A stretch of 64,000 nt of DNA from Bacillus_BD sp963765265 (GCA_963765265.1 CAVXVN010000002.1:169381-233380), one strand, 5' to 3'. Counted from the first letter of the stretch, positions 43,957 to 53,910 are shown. The notes: generated from the letters alone by a model not told the origin. A program made the numbers and translations.

Positions 43957-44017
43957 TGCAAATATTTACGTCAAACAAAATACCATTTTGGCAGTGAAAT
44001 CTAGATCCAAACTCTCA

Positions 44018-44683
44018 TTAGTATTCATTTCGATACTGAGTTAAAGCTTCTATTACTTCGGATTGCCTTTGTTTTGCCCTATCATAATGAGAGCTTAAAG
44101 CATATGAGCTAGGTGCTTGCGGTAAGCCAGCCAAGAGAGTTGCTTCATCGTAACTCAGCCCGGCAGGTACTTTACCAAAATAATTTTCACTGGCTTCTTT
44201 AATGCCATAATTACCATCTCCATAATAAATGACATTGACATAAAGTTCTAAAACATCATCTTTGTTATATATTTTTTCAAGGTCGAAGGCTACAAATAGT
44301 TCAGCGACTTTTCGGATAAAGCTTCGGTCGTTACTGAAGTAAAGATTTTTAGCAACTTGTTGTGTTAATGTGCTTCCGCCTTGAGTGACTTCTTTTGCAT
44401 GTAAGTTGGCGAAAGTTGCTCGGATCAGCGAAATAAAATCGAAGGCACCATGTTCATAAAAGCGATGATCCTCGATGGCAACAATCGCATCCGTGAAATC
44501 GGGAGTGATTTCTACTAGAGGCACAAAACTTGTATCTTCTCTTATAGATGTTACTACTTTTCTAATGGGCATCTCTGAAATGGCTTCTTTATATTTAAAA
44601 TAGCCTAGTAATCCAATAATTGAACCTACAAGGATGACAACGATTAATCCCAATTTTATTAGTTTTTTTATCAATTTGAACAT
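44018..44683 (-). CDS. Monofunctional peptidoglycan glycosyltransferase (GT51)
   Basis: Polymerises lipid II into glycan strands. The 221-residue protein has one N-terminal membrane helix (about residues 10-28) and only a GT51 domain. Catalytic motifs are EDHRFYEHGAFD with Glu71, GGSTLTQQVAKNLYF, RKVAELFVAFDLEKIYNKDDVLELYVNVIYYG and GLPQAPSSY. No transpeptidase domain follows, so it is of the MGT/SgtA type rather than a class A PBP. It sits alone between ysdC and sspI. It is not part of the B. subtilis 168 order here, as far as I know. Confidence 0.88.
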   Translation of the reverse strand: MFKLIKKLIKLGLIVVILVGSIIGLLGYFKYKEAISEMPIRKVVTSIREDTSFVPLVEITPDFTDAIVAIEDHRFYEHGAFDFISLIRATFANLHAKEVTQGGSTLTQQVAKNLYFSNDRSFIRKVAELFVAFDLEKIYNKDDVLELYVNVIYYGDGNYGIKEASENYFGKVPAGLSYDEATLLAGLPQAPSSYALSSHYDRAKQRQSEVIEALTQYRNEY

Positions 44684-44891
44684 GGATTTACCTCTTACAT
44701 TTTGACATATATTGTTATTATATCAAATGAACGTAAAGCTATTAATGGCTTGTGATGTATTGGCCTAAAAGAAATAGATGAGATTCGTAAAAAGGTTATG
44801 GATATTTTTCAACCCGAATGATGACCCTCTTATACACTTTCAATATTATTAATTTGAGCTTGTCGAAAAAGATTTTTTAGTCATAAAAATA

Positions 44892-44944
44892 CTCTTCTTT
44901 AGGTATCAGATTTTTATTCTATCATCTGACTACCTAAAGGAGAG
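44892..44944. repeat. Long inverted repeat in the gap before sspI
   Basis: CTCTTCTTTAGGTATCAGAT (44892-44911) is complementary to 44924-44944 with one mismatch and one bulged base; the loop is 12 nt. The surrounding 400-base gap (44684-45083) otherwise shows no gene. No T run directly follows the right arm. Confidence 0.6.
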
Positions 44945-45083
44945 CATATTATTTACGGTGTGCTTTTTGAGCTTTTATATCACTTTTAACGGGCAAAGCC
45001 CCCCCACCAAGATTCCTAGTATACAATACAACGAAGATAGGTAGAGTTAACTTTCCGTAAAGGTCCACTGATGGAAGTCTTCT

Positions 45084-45291
45084 TTATTTCAAACCATTTT
45101 CTAACGCTTGTAGCATATCTTGTTTATCCTGATCAGAGGCATTTTTCCAAATGACTTCAAATAAAACACCCAAACCAGGCAACATTTTTTCTTCACCGTT
45201 TTGAATCGCATCGACAATCGTATCTTTAAGTTCATCCTGGTGTATTTCCAGAAACGTTGTGAATAATGGCATTTCGTAAATTTAAATTCAT
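45084..45291 (-). CDS. sspI: Small acid-soluble spore protein SspI, one frameshift
   Basis: Minor forespore DNA-associated or core protein made late in sporulation. The N-terminus MNLNLRNAIIHNVSGNTP and the body DELKDTIVDAIQNGEEKML with GLGVLFEVIWKNA are in different frames. On the minus strand CCAGGATGAACTT should read CCAGATGAACTT, so one extra G near 45233 explains the break. Restored length is 68 residues, close to B. subtilis SspI. GGAGGAAAT lies before the ATG. A dispersed repeat sits just upstream at 45308, where a sigma-G promoter would be expected; I see none clearly. Confidence 0.9.
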
Positions 45292-45307
45292 GATATTTCC
45301 TCCTTCT

Positions 45308-45326
45308 TTGAAAAGCGCAAGGCGCC
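45308..45326 (+). repeat. Dispersed GC-rich intergenic repeat, copy 1
   Basis: TTGAAAAGCGCAAGGCGCC. The motif GAAAAGCGCAAGGCGCC is frequent between genes in Bacillaceae. An inverted copy lies at 59559-59577, identical at 17 of 19 positions. Confidence 0.6.
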
Positions 45327-45479
45327 TCTTGTATAGGTTAAAGATCGACGAACAGTAGGCTACCTTTAGCTTGACATTTATACATATCCTAAACGATAGG
45401 CTTCCCAATTTGGGATGCATTATGTATGGAAATTAAGCTATAATAGGAAAACAATGTGAAAAATAAAGGAGCGTTAAGA

Positions 45480-46223
45480 TTGAAATATATCGAATCTGTC
45501 AAAAATCCAAAGGTGAAGGCATGGAAAAAGCTTTTGACAAAAAAAGAACGCGATCAATCAGGCCATTATTTAATAGAAGGATTTCATCTTGTGGAAGAAG
45601 CGTTAAAAGAACAAATCGTTCTTGAAGTGATCGTCAATCAGGACATGGTAAAGCCGGTTCACTTGAATCTAGAAGGAACAGAAGTTGTCTATGTAAACGA
45701 AGCTGTGATGAAGGCTATTTGTGATACGGAAACACCACAGGGAGTTGTGGCGGTATGTGAAAAAAGAATGGATTGTATGGAAAATGTCAAAATGGAAAAA
45801 CTGTTATTATTAGATAGAGTGCAGGATCCTGGCAATTTGGGTACGATGATTCGTACCGCAGATGCAGCGGGAGTGGATGCCATTATTTTAGGTGAAGGCT
45901 GTGCGGATCCTTATAATCCAAAAGTCGTTCGTGCAACGCAAGGAAGCTTATTTCACTTGCCGTTGATAAAAGCTGACCTTTCCGAGTTCATCGATGAACT
46001 TGAAATTCCTGTATATGGGACAGCCTTAGAGGGAGCTATACCATTCAAACAAGTAGAACCATCAGAGACTTTTGCCTTACTTGTTGGCAATGAAGGTCAA
46101 GGGGTTTCTGAAGAATTACTTGGCAAAACAACGAAAAACTTGTATATTCCGATTTACGGAAAAAGTGAATCACTTAATGTGGGTATTGCTGCAGGAATTT
46201 TAATGTACTATTTAAGAAAATGA
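45480..46223 (+). CDS. ysgA: SpoU/TrmH family RNA 2'-O-methyltransferase YsgA
   Basis: SPOUT-class methyltransferase, probably acting on rRNA ribose. The N-terminal substrate-binding part begins LKYIESVKNPKVKAWKKL. The knotted SAM domain has LLDRVQDPGNLGTMIRTADAAGVD, ALLVGNEGQGVSEEL and YGKSESLNVGIAAGILMYYL. TTG 45480 is chosen because GGAG lies 8 bases upstream and it matches the family N-terminus; an in-frame GTG at 45456 is less likely. Length is 247 residues. It lies next to pheST as in B. subtilis, and the pheS promoter overlaps its stop. Confidence 0.92.
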   Translation: MKYIESVKNPKVKAWKKLLTKKERDQSGHYLIEGFHLVEEALKEQIVLEVIVNQDMVKPVHLNLEGTEVVYVNEAVMKAICDTETPQGVVAVCEKRMDCMENVKMEKLLLLDRVQDPGNLGTMIRTADAAGVDAIILGEGCADPYNPKVVRATQGSLFHLPLIKADLSEFIDELEIPVYGTALEGAIPFKQVEPSETFALLVGNEGQGVSEELLGKTTKNLYIPIYGKSESLNVGIAAGILMYYLRK

Positions 46224-46225
46224 GT

Positions 46226-46254
46226 TTGAAACAAGGATTAAAATATACTATAAT
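46226..46254 (+). promoter_or_regulatory. Sigma-A promoter of pheST
   Basis: TTGAAA at 46226-46231, a 17-nt spacer and TATAAT at 46249-46254, starting right after the ysgA stop. Confidence 0.8.
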
Positions 46255-46260
46255 AATACA

Positions 46261-46534
46261 GAATTTAATAAATAAAGATGAAGACAGAGACTAGTAGCTT
46301 AGGACATCCATTTTTAGGGAAAAAATGCCGCGACTGAAAGCATTTTAATGGCACTGCTTAAGGGAATTCACCTCTCGAGTCGACATTGGGAAGATTCTAT
46401 GAATCCGAAAGATGTTCCGGTGAAGAGCCGTTATTTTTATAATGAAGTGAGTGTATATTTTTTATTAATTTACGCTAATAAGGGTGGTACCGCGAAACAT
46501 AAACCTCGTCCCTTTATGGGATTGGGGTTTTTTT
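46261..46534 (+). promoter_or_regulatory. T-box leader, phenylalanine
   Basis: tRNA-sensing leader of pheST. GGGAATTCACCTC on the 3' side of stem I offers TTC as the phenylalanine specifier. The T-box AGGGTGGTACCGCG is at 46481-46494. The terminator pairs AAACCTCGTCCC with GGGATTGGGGTTT (including G-U pairs) and ends in seven T. Confidence 0.92.
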
Positions 46535-46562
46535 GTATTTAAAAATAAAGGAGGAATTCTTG

Positions 46563-47607
46563 ATGCAGGAACGTTTACAAGAACTACAAGTAGAAGCGCT
46601 GCAAAAGGTAGAGGCAGCTTCTGATTTAAAAGAACTGAATGATATTCGTGTTGCTTATTTAGGAAAAAAAGGACCGATCACAGAAGTATTACGTGGTATG
46701 GGCAAATTGACTGCTGAGGAACGTCCGAAAATGGGTGCACTAGTGAATGTTGTTCGTGAAACGATTACTACTAGTATCGAAGAAAAACAAGTTGCTCTTG
46801 AAGAGGCAGCTGTTCATGCACAATTAGCAGCGGAAACGATTGATATCACACTCCCTGGTAGACCTGTTAATAAAGGAAATCATCATCCATTAACACGTAT
46901 TGTAGAAGAAATTGAAGATGTGTTTATTGGTATGGGCTATACAGTTGCTGAAGGTCCAGAAGTTGAAAGTGATTATTATAATTTTGAAGCATTGAACTTG
47001 CCTAAGAGCCATCCAGCACGTGATATGCAGGATTCTTTCTATATTACAGATGAAAAAGTCTTGTTGCGTACACATACTTCTCCTGTGCAAGCAAGAACGA
47101 TGGAGAAGCATAAAGGCCAAGGTCCAGTTAAAATTATTTGTCCTGGTAAAGTTTACCGTCGTGATAATGATGATGCGACACATTCGCATCAATTTATGCA
47201 AATTGAAGGTCTAGTCATTGATGAAAACATTTCTATGAGTGATCTTAAAAGGAACACTTGAAGTATTCTTGAAAAAGGTATTTGGTCAAGATCGTGAAAT
47301 CCGTCTTCGTCCAAGTTTCTTCCCATTCACAGAGCCTTCTGTTGAGGTGGATATTTCTTGTAAAATTTGTAAGGGAAAAGGCTGTAATGTATGTAAGCAA
47401 ACAGGTTGGATTGAAGTATTAGGTGGAGGAATTGTTCATCCAAATGTACTTGAAATGGCTGGTTTTGATTCGAAAAAATACTCTGGTTTTGCTTTCGGTA
47501 TTGGTGTTGAACGGATTGCGATGCTGAAATACGGTGTCGATGATATTCGTCATTTCTATACAAATGATGTTCGTTTCTTAAAACAATTCCACCATCATGA
47601 AGCTTGA
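46563..47607 (+). CDS. pheS: Phenylalanyl-tRNA synthetase alpha subunit, one frameshift
   Basis: Catalytic subunit of the PheRS heterotetramer. It begins with the coiled-coil arm (LQELQVEALQKVEAASDLKELNDI) and has HPLTRIVEEIEDVFIGMGY, LLRTHTSPVQAR (motif 2 region), DDATHSHQFMQIEGLV and FGIGVERIAMLKYGVDDIR (motif 3). The frame breaks near 47249: CTTAAAAGGAACACTT should read CTTAAAGGAACACTT, giving DLKGTLEVFLKK. One extra A in the A run explains it. Restored length is 347 residues. AAAGGAGG precedes ATG 46563. It is followed after 50 bases by pheT. Confidence 0.95.
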
Positions 47608-47657
47608 GAAAATAGCAGGATTGAAAAGGAAATTCGAAATTAAAAGGAGGACCAATG

Positions 47658-50081
47658 ATGTTTGTTTCATATAAATGGTTACAAGATTATGTAGATCTAT
47701 CTGGCATCAATGCGACTGATCTTGCTGATAAAATTACAAAAAGCGGCATTGAAGTAGAAGGGGTAGAAAAGAAAAGTGAAGGCTTAAAAGGTGTTGTAAT
47801 TGGTCATGTATTGGAATGTGAAAAACATCCAGATGCTGATAAATTGAATAAATGTTTAGTAGACATTGGTGCGGAAGAACCTGTCCAAATTATTTGCGGA
47901 GCACCAAATGTTGGGAAAGGCCAAAAAGTAGCAGTTGCTACAGTTGGTGCTGTATTACCAGGTAATTTTAAAATTAAAAAGGCAAAGCTTCGTGGAGAAG
48001 TATCACAATGGTATGATTTGTTCTCTACAAGAGCTTGGAATCGAATCTAAATTAGTTGCAAAAGAATATTCTGTTGGAATTTTCAATTTCCCACAAGATG
48101 CACAAGTTGGTGAAGATGCTCTAGTAGCTCTTGGATTAGATGATGAAATTCTTGAATTAAGCCTTAACACCAAATCGTTCTGATGCACTAAGTATGCTAG
48201 GTGTAGCTTATGAAGTGGCAGCTATTCTTGGGCGTGATGTAAAATGGCCAACAATTGAAAAAGAAGAAGCAACTGAAAAAGCATCTGATTATATTAAGTG
48301 TTAGTGTAGAAGCAGCAGAAGACAATCCATCTATATATGGCAAAAATCGTTAAAAATGTAAAAGTGGGTCCTTCTCCGTTATGGATGCAAACTCGTCTAA
48401 TGAACGCTGGGATTCGTCCACACAATAATGTGGTTGATATTACAAACTATATTTTACTTGAATATGGTCAACCACTTCATGCGTTTGATTACGATCGACT
48501 TGGATCAAAAGAGATTGTTATTCGTCGTGCAAAGGATGCTGAAAAAATTACTACTCTTGATGATACAGAACGTACACTTTCATCAAATCATCTTAGTCAT
48601 TACAAATGGCATTGAGCCAGTTGCGATTGCAGGGGTCATGGGTGGAGCTAATTCTGAAGTGAAAGATGATACAACAACTGTTATCATTGAAGCCGCTTAT
48701 TTTGCGGGTCCGGTCATACGCAAAGCGTCAAAAGATCATGGATTACGTAGTGAAGCAAGTGCACGTTTTGAAAAAGGTGTGGATCCAGCACGTGTTCGCG
48801 AAGCAGGAGAGACGAGCTGCAGAATTAATGGCTAAATATGCAGGAGGCACTATTTTAGAAGGTAGCGCAGAATTCAATGTTATCAGCGTTGAACCAGCAA
48901 TCGTTTCAATCACATTGGATAAAATAAACGCTTCAATTGGTACCAATATTACTTCATCTGAAGTGATGGATATTTTCACTCGTTTAAAATTTAATGTAAC
49001 ATGTAGATGGAGAAACATTTATTGTGAACGTTCCAACACGTCGTGGGGATATTACCATTGAAGCAGATTTAGTTGAAGAAGTAGCTCGTTTATATGGATA
49101 TGACAATATTCCTTCAACACTTCCAGTCTGGCTCAACAACTCCTGGTGCCTTAACGGATTACCAACAAAAACGTCGTATCAGCTCGTCGTACATTAGAAG
49201 GGGCAGGACTTTACCAAGCTACAACTTATTCATTAACAAGTGTTGAAAAGGTAGCGCAATTTGCTTTAAAAACAAGTGAATCGATTCGTCTTTCCATGCC
49301 AATGAGTGAAGAACGTAGTCAGCTTCGTATGAGCATTTTGCCTCAATTACTTGAAGTAGTGAAATACAATAATGCTCGTCAAATGGAATCAGTTGCCTTA
49401 TATGAAATGGGATCTGTATTTTTAAAACATGACGGCGAACAGCTGCCAGAAGAAATAGAGCATGTTGCAGGTGCAATAACAGGTCTTTGGGAAGCGAATC
49501 TTTGGCAAGGTGAGAAGAAACCGGTTGATTTTTACGTTGCCAAGGGAGTATTAGAAGTATTATTTGATGAACTTGGTTTGACGAAAGAAATTGCTTATCG
49601 TCAAGTTGAAATCAAAGATATGCATCCAGGACGTACTGCGGAAATCGTCTTAAACGGTGAAGTCATTGGTTTTGTTGGACAAGTGCATCCAACGATTCAA
49701 AAAGAAATGGATATTAAAGAAACGTATGTTTTCGAATTGTCATTTAAAGCTCTTGCTGATTCAGAAGTGGCACCTATTTCTTATGAAATGATTCCACGAT
49801 TCCCATCTATCACACGGGATATTGCCCTTGTTGTTGATCAGGATAAAGCAGCAGGTGAACTTGCTCACATTATTACAACGGCGGGTGGCTCATTATTAAA
49901 AGAGGTTCATCTTTTTGACTTATATGAAGGCGAACATATGGAAGTAGGCAAAAAATCACTTGCTTTCTCTCTAAAATATTTTGATCCAGAACGCACATTG
50001 ACGGATGAAGATGTAACAAAGGCACATGAAAAAGTTCTGAATGCTGTTGAAGAACAAGCCGGTGCCGTTTTACGAGGTTAA
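47658..50081 (+). CDS. pheT: Phenylalanyl-tRNA synthetase beta subunit, about nine frameshifts
   Basis: The full PheT sequence can be followed end to end, but across shifting frames. It has the N-terminal tRNA-binding domain (GHVLECEKHPDADKLNKC, ICGAPNVGKGQKVAVA), the B3/B4 editing domain (WMQTRLMNAGIRPHNNVVDITNY), the B5 domain (RRGDITIEADLVEEVARLYGYDNIPSTLP) and the ferredoxin-like anticodon domain ending EEQAGAVLRG. Breaks lie near 48007, 48168, 48295, 48339, 48593, 48813, 49004, 49126 and 49180; each is repaired by removing one base. The last 260 codons are clean. Restored length is about 804 residues. AGGAGG serves ATG 47658, or 47655. Confidence 0.93.
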
Positions 50082-50130
50082 TTGTATAAATTGCAACGAT
50101 ATTCATTTTCCTTGACGTATGCGAAATGAG

Positions 50131-50172
50131 AAAAAATCCTCCACTTGTCATCTCCTGAGTGGAGGATTTTTT
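50131..50172. terminator. Bidirectional terminator between pheT and rnhC
   Basis: AAAAAATCCTCCACT pairs with AGTGGAGGATTTTTT around a 12-nt loop. Confidence 0.92.
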
Positions 50173-50177
50173 CATTT

Positions 50178-51119
50178 TTAGCTCTTCCGAAGCAAATTCA
50201 TGGCTTTTTCAGTATTGGCAAAGTGGAGCTTTACAAAGGAGGGAAGAACTTCGGTCCCTTTTTCTTTTATTAATCGAGCAGCGGCAACATCCACTTGTGA
50301 TCCCGCACCTTTGGGGATTTTAAAGCCAGCCATTTTGCTCAAGCTTTCAAAATGTTGAACAAAGGCATGGCGAGCGATAATGGAGGCAGCGGCTACGGCC
50401 AAATGAATGCTCTCCGCTTTTGTACTAAAATAGACATTCTCTCTTTGTACATTTTTTTGACCTTTTAAATAATTGTAATATACTTCTGGTTTGGCAAATT
50501 GATCGATTAAGATCAATTCGGGTTTTTCGGGAGAAATCTTTTCTAGCAGATTCCCAATTGCTTGATTGTGAAGGAGTGCTTTTAGTTTCCCCTGTGACAT
50601 ACCAGATTGTTGCATGCTGTTATATTTTTCATTGTGGAGAATAAGTAAACTATAGGGTAAAAACTGAATGATTTGTTTTGCAATAGATGAAATTTTATCG
50701 TCATTTAGATTTTTAGAATCTTGAACACCGAGTTCCTTCAATAAATGAAGCTGATCTTGACGTACATATGCAGCACAAACGGTAATGGGGCCGAAAAAAT
50801 CTCCAGTTCCGACTTCGTCTGAACCAATAATGGATAATTCCCGGATATTCGTTGGCAAATTTGACGAAGAAAGTGTTTTTGTTTTTTTCGATGTTAGACT
50901 CGTGTTAGGTGAAGTTGGGATTCCCCATTTACCTGCTTCTGCTTCACATCCGCCTCCTTGAAACAACACTTTGCCAGACTTGTAGGCTGTAATCGTACAA
51001 TTTGAGGTTTTAGCTGTGAAAAGGCCCCCAGGTGGGGTTTTGCTAGTTAAACTTGGTCGATAATAATCCATCATTTTGATCATGTCTTCATTGGTTTTTT
51101 TTAGTACTACATTACTCAT
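50178..51119 (-). CDS. rnhC: Ribonuclease HIII
   Basis: Cleaves RNA of RNA-DNA hybrids. The 313-residue protein has an N-terminal TBP-like substrate-binding domain (TITAYKSGKVLFQGGG) and the type 2 RNase H core with GSDEVGTGDFFGP near residue 98, ELILIDQFA and the catalytic ESIHLAVAAASIIAR. The long N-terminal domain and the GTGDFFGP form distinguish HIII from HII. Its ATG is at 51119 on the minus strand. It is divergent from zapA and converges with pheT, as in B. subtilis. Confidence 0.95.
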   Translation of the reverse strand: MSNVVLKKTNEDMIKMMDYYRPSLTSKTPPGGLFTAKTSNCTITAYKSGKVLFQGGGCEAEAGKWGIPTSPNTSLTSKKTKTLSSSNLPTNIRELSIIGSDEVGTGDFFGPITVCAAYVRQDQLHLLKELGVQDSKNLNDDKISSIAKQIIQFLPYSLLILHNEKYNSMQQSGMSQGKLKALLHNQAIGNLLEKISPEKPELILIDQFAKPEVYYNYLKGQKNVQRENVYFSTKAESIHLAVAAASIIARHAFVQHFESLSKMAGFKIPKGAGSQVDVAAARLIKEKGTEVLPSFVKLHFANTEKAMNLLRKS

Positions 51120-51266
51120 GTGGGTTCACTCCTTTATATGAATCTTTTCGTCTCACTAAACTCTATTTGACATGATTCTGCTTATTCTCTGACATTTCTT
51201 TCTTTTCACCGTTTTCTGTTCATGTTATGATAATATTTAGGATTCTCTTGAATGGAGGCATGAAGC

Positions 51267-51527
51267 TTGTCAGAAACAAGAAAAACCCGTACAACTGTGG
51301 ATATTAATGGTATACAATATGTTATAATCGGAACAGAAAGCGCCAACCATATTCGACTTGTTGCTTCAATGGTCGATGATAAAATGCGCGAAATTAACTC
51401 CATGAATCCGTCACTCGGTACAAATAAACTGGCTGTCTTAACGGCGATTAATGCTGTAAACGATTATCTTTTATTGAAAGATAAACTTGAAAGTCTCGAG
51501 AATGAATTAAAAAGAGAAAAGGACTGA
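51267..51527 (+). CDS. zapA: Cell division protein ZapA
   Basis: The 86-residue protein promotes FtsZ bundling at the division site. It has the ZapA start (TTVDINGIQYVIIGTES), the central VDDKMREIN helix, TAINAVNDYLLLKDKLESLENEL and a coiled-coil tail. TTG 51267 is the start, with TGGAGG upstream. cvpA starts 7 bases after the stop. Confidence 0.94.
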   Translation: MSETRKTRTTVDINGIQYVIIGTESANHIRLVASMVDDKMREINSMNPSLGTNKLAVLTAINAVNDYLLLKDKLESLENELKREKD

Positions 51528-51534
51528 AATCGTC

Positions 51535-52065
51535 ATGTTAGATCTTGCAGTACTCATTATTTTATGTTTTGGATTTTTAATGGGATTAAGAAGAGGATTT
51601 ATCCTTCAGCTCATTCATCTAACTGGATTTATTATTGCTTCTATCATTGCTTATTTATATTACGAGCAACTTGCACCAAAGTTAACCCTTTGGGTTCCAT
51701 ACCCTAATTTAAGTACGAATTTAACATTGCCATCCGTGTTCGACAATGTTAATTTAGAAGATGCTTATTATCGCGCCATTGCATTTGTCGTGATTTTTTT
51801 TGCGGTAAAAATTTTATTGCAAATTATTGGAAGCATGCTTGATTTTGTTGCACAAATTCCAGTTTTGAAACAGTTAAACATTTGGGCTGGAGGAATGCTA
51901 GGATTCATTGAAGTATATCTTATCATGTTTATCCTATTATTTATAGCTGCTCTATTACCAATAGAATCAATCCAAGGATCATTAACAGATTCCATATTAG
52001 CTGAGTTCATGATCAAGCAAACACCGATTCTCTCACAGCTAATTCAAGACCTATGGATTATTTGA
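51535..52065 (+). CDS. yshB: CvpA family membrane protein YshB
   Basis: The 176-residue protein has four to five membrane helices. The family start LDLAVLIILCFGFLMGLRRGF is typical of CvpA, which in E. coli is named for colicin V production but has no settled role in Bacillus. It follows zapA in a two-gene unit ended by a strong terminator. AAGGA lies 11-12 bases before ATG 51535, inside zapA. Confidence 0.9.
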   Translation: MLDLAVLIILCFGFLMGLRRGFILQLIHLTGFIIASIIAYLYYEQLAPKLTLWVPYPNLSTNLTLPSVFDNVNLEDAYYRAIAFVVIFFAVKILLQIIGSMLDFVAQIPVLKQLNIWAGGMLGFIEVYLIMFILLFIAALLPIESIQGSLTDSILAEFMIKQTPILSQLIQDLWII

Positions 52066-52076
52066 TTCAGTGAAAT

Positions 52077-52107
52077 AACTTCTCTTTCGAAGAGAAGTTT
52101 TCTTTTT
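52077..52107 (+). terminator. Terminator after zapA-yshB
   Basis: AACTTCTCTT pairs perfectly with AAGAGAAGTT around TCG, followed by TTCTTTTT. Confidence 0.9.
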
Positions 52108-52152
52108 ACGGCCATAATAATAAAAAGTAAAACGATAAGTAGGTGACTAAAA

Positions 52153-53873
52153 ATGTCTGTTAATAAAAAGGATATCGTTCAATTATTAGAGAGTATTGCC
52201 GTTTATATGGAATTAAAAGGTGAAAATTCATTTAAGGTATCCGCATTTAGAAAAGCAGCACAAGCCTTGGAATTATCACCAGTTAACTTTGGAAGAAATA
52301 ACAGATGTTACCTCATTGCCTGGGATCGGAAAAGGAACAGCTGCAGTTATAGAAGAATATAGAATGGAAGGAAAGTCTACGGTTCTTAATGAGTTACAGG
52401 AATCCGTTCCTAAAGGGTTGATTCCCCTTTTACAGTTACCAGGATTAGGTGGCAAAAAGATTGCCAAGCTGTATAAGGAGCTGGGAATTGAAAGTGCAGA
52501 TGATTTAGAAGCGGCTTGCCGTACTCATAAAATCCAAGGTTTAGCGGGGTTTGGGAAAAAAACAGAAGACAACATTCTTGCAGCACTAGCTAATGCCGGG
52601 GGTAGACCGGATCGATTACCACTTAGTTTTATGTTGCCAATTGCAGAGAGAATCGAAGAGGTTCTTTCTAAAATGGAATATGTCCTCAAATACTCAAGAG
52701 CGGGAAGTCTCCGTAGAATGAGAGAAACCATTAAGGACCTGGATTTTATTATCGCCACTGAAAATCCTTTAGAGGTAAAGGAACAGCTTCTAAAAATAGA
52801 TCATGTAAAAGAAGTAATTGCCGCAGGAGATACAAAAGTTTCGATTATTCTTGATCTGGATTATGATGTGTCTGTTGATTTTCGACTTGTTCAGTTATCA
52901 GAGTTTGCTACTACTTTACATCATTTTACGGGATCGAAGGACCATAACGTTCGTATGAGACAGCTTGCTAAAGCAAGAGGAGAAAAGATCAGTGAATATG
53001 GTGTTGAAAAGAGTGAAACTGGTGAGGTACTCACATTTTCTTCTGAAGCTGAATTCTATGCTCATTTTGATCTTCCGCTTATCCCTCCTGAAATGAGAGA
53101 AGATGGGAGAGAGGTGGAAGAGTATAAGGATGATTATGGTCTTGATTTCACTTTCAGATATGAAAGGGGATCTCCACATGCATACAACGTGGAGTGATGG
53201 TGCCCATTCAATTGAAGAGATGGTAGAAGCATGTCGGAAAAAAGGCTATCAGTATATGGCGATCACCGACCATTCACAATATTTGAAAGTGGCGAATGGG
53301 CTGACAGCAGAGCGGCTTAGAGAACAAAGAGAAGAAATTAGACGATTAAACAAGAAGTATGAGGATTTCACCATACTTTCAGGAGTTGAAATGGACATTC
53401 TTCCCGATGGGACGCTTGATTATGAGGATGATATTCTAGAAGAAATGGACTTTGTCATCGCTTCGATCCATTCGGCTTTTTCACAGCCAAAGGAAAAAAT
53501 AATGGAACGATTAAAAACAGCCTTGTGTAATGCAAATGTAGATTTGATTGCACACCCAACAGGTCGAAAGATTGGTAAAAGAAAGGGATATGACGTCGAT
53601 ATCGATAGTCTAATCCAACTTGCAAAGGATACAAATACAGCATTGGAGTTAAATGCAAATCCAAATCGACTTGATTTATCCTCTGAAAATATTCGCAAAG
53701 CTCAGGAGGCTGGCGTGAAAATCATGATAAATACAGATGCACATAAAATGGAAACATTAGATCATATGAAAATCGGTGTATCAACCGCCAAAAAAGGGTG
53801 GGTTAAAAAAACGACTGTATTAAATACATTGGATATACATGAATTGCTAGCGTATTTACATGATAGACAGTAG
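52153..53873 (+). CDS. polX: Family X DNA polymerase PolX, two frameshifts
   Basis: Bacterial PolX combines a polymerase-beta-like core with a C-terminal PHP exonuclease and acts in base-excision repair. The N-terminal 8-kDa region (KKDIVQLLESIAVYMELKGENSFKV) is in one frame. Its HhH (SLPGIGKGTAAVI, LPGLGGKKIAKLY) and polymerase core (AGSLRRMRETIKDLDFIIA) are in a second. The PHP domain (GDLHMHTTWSDGA, TDHSQY, IINTDAH-like) is in a third. One extra base near 52283 and one near 53144 explain both breaks. Restored length is about 572 residues against 570 in B. subtilis. Confidence 0.92.
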
Positions 53874-53910
53874 AAAAAAGTCTTTATATATAAAGGGAGG
53901 AAACATCTCC

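Noticed and set aside
47658..50081. Programmed ribosomal frameshifting as the cause of the pheT breaks
   Set aside because: Nine shifts without a common slippery motif, in a gene not known to use frameshifting, is far less likely than sequence error.
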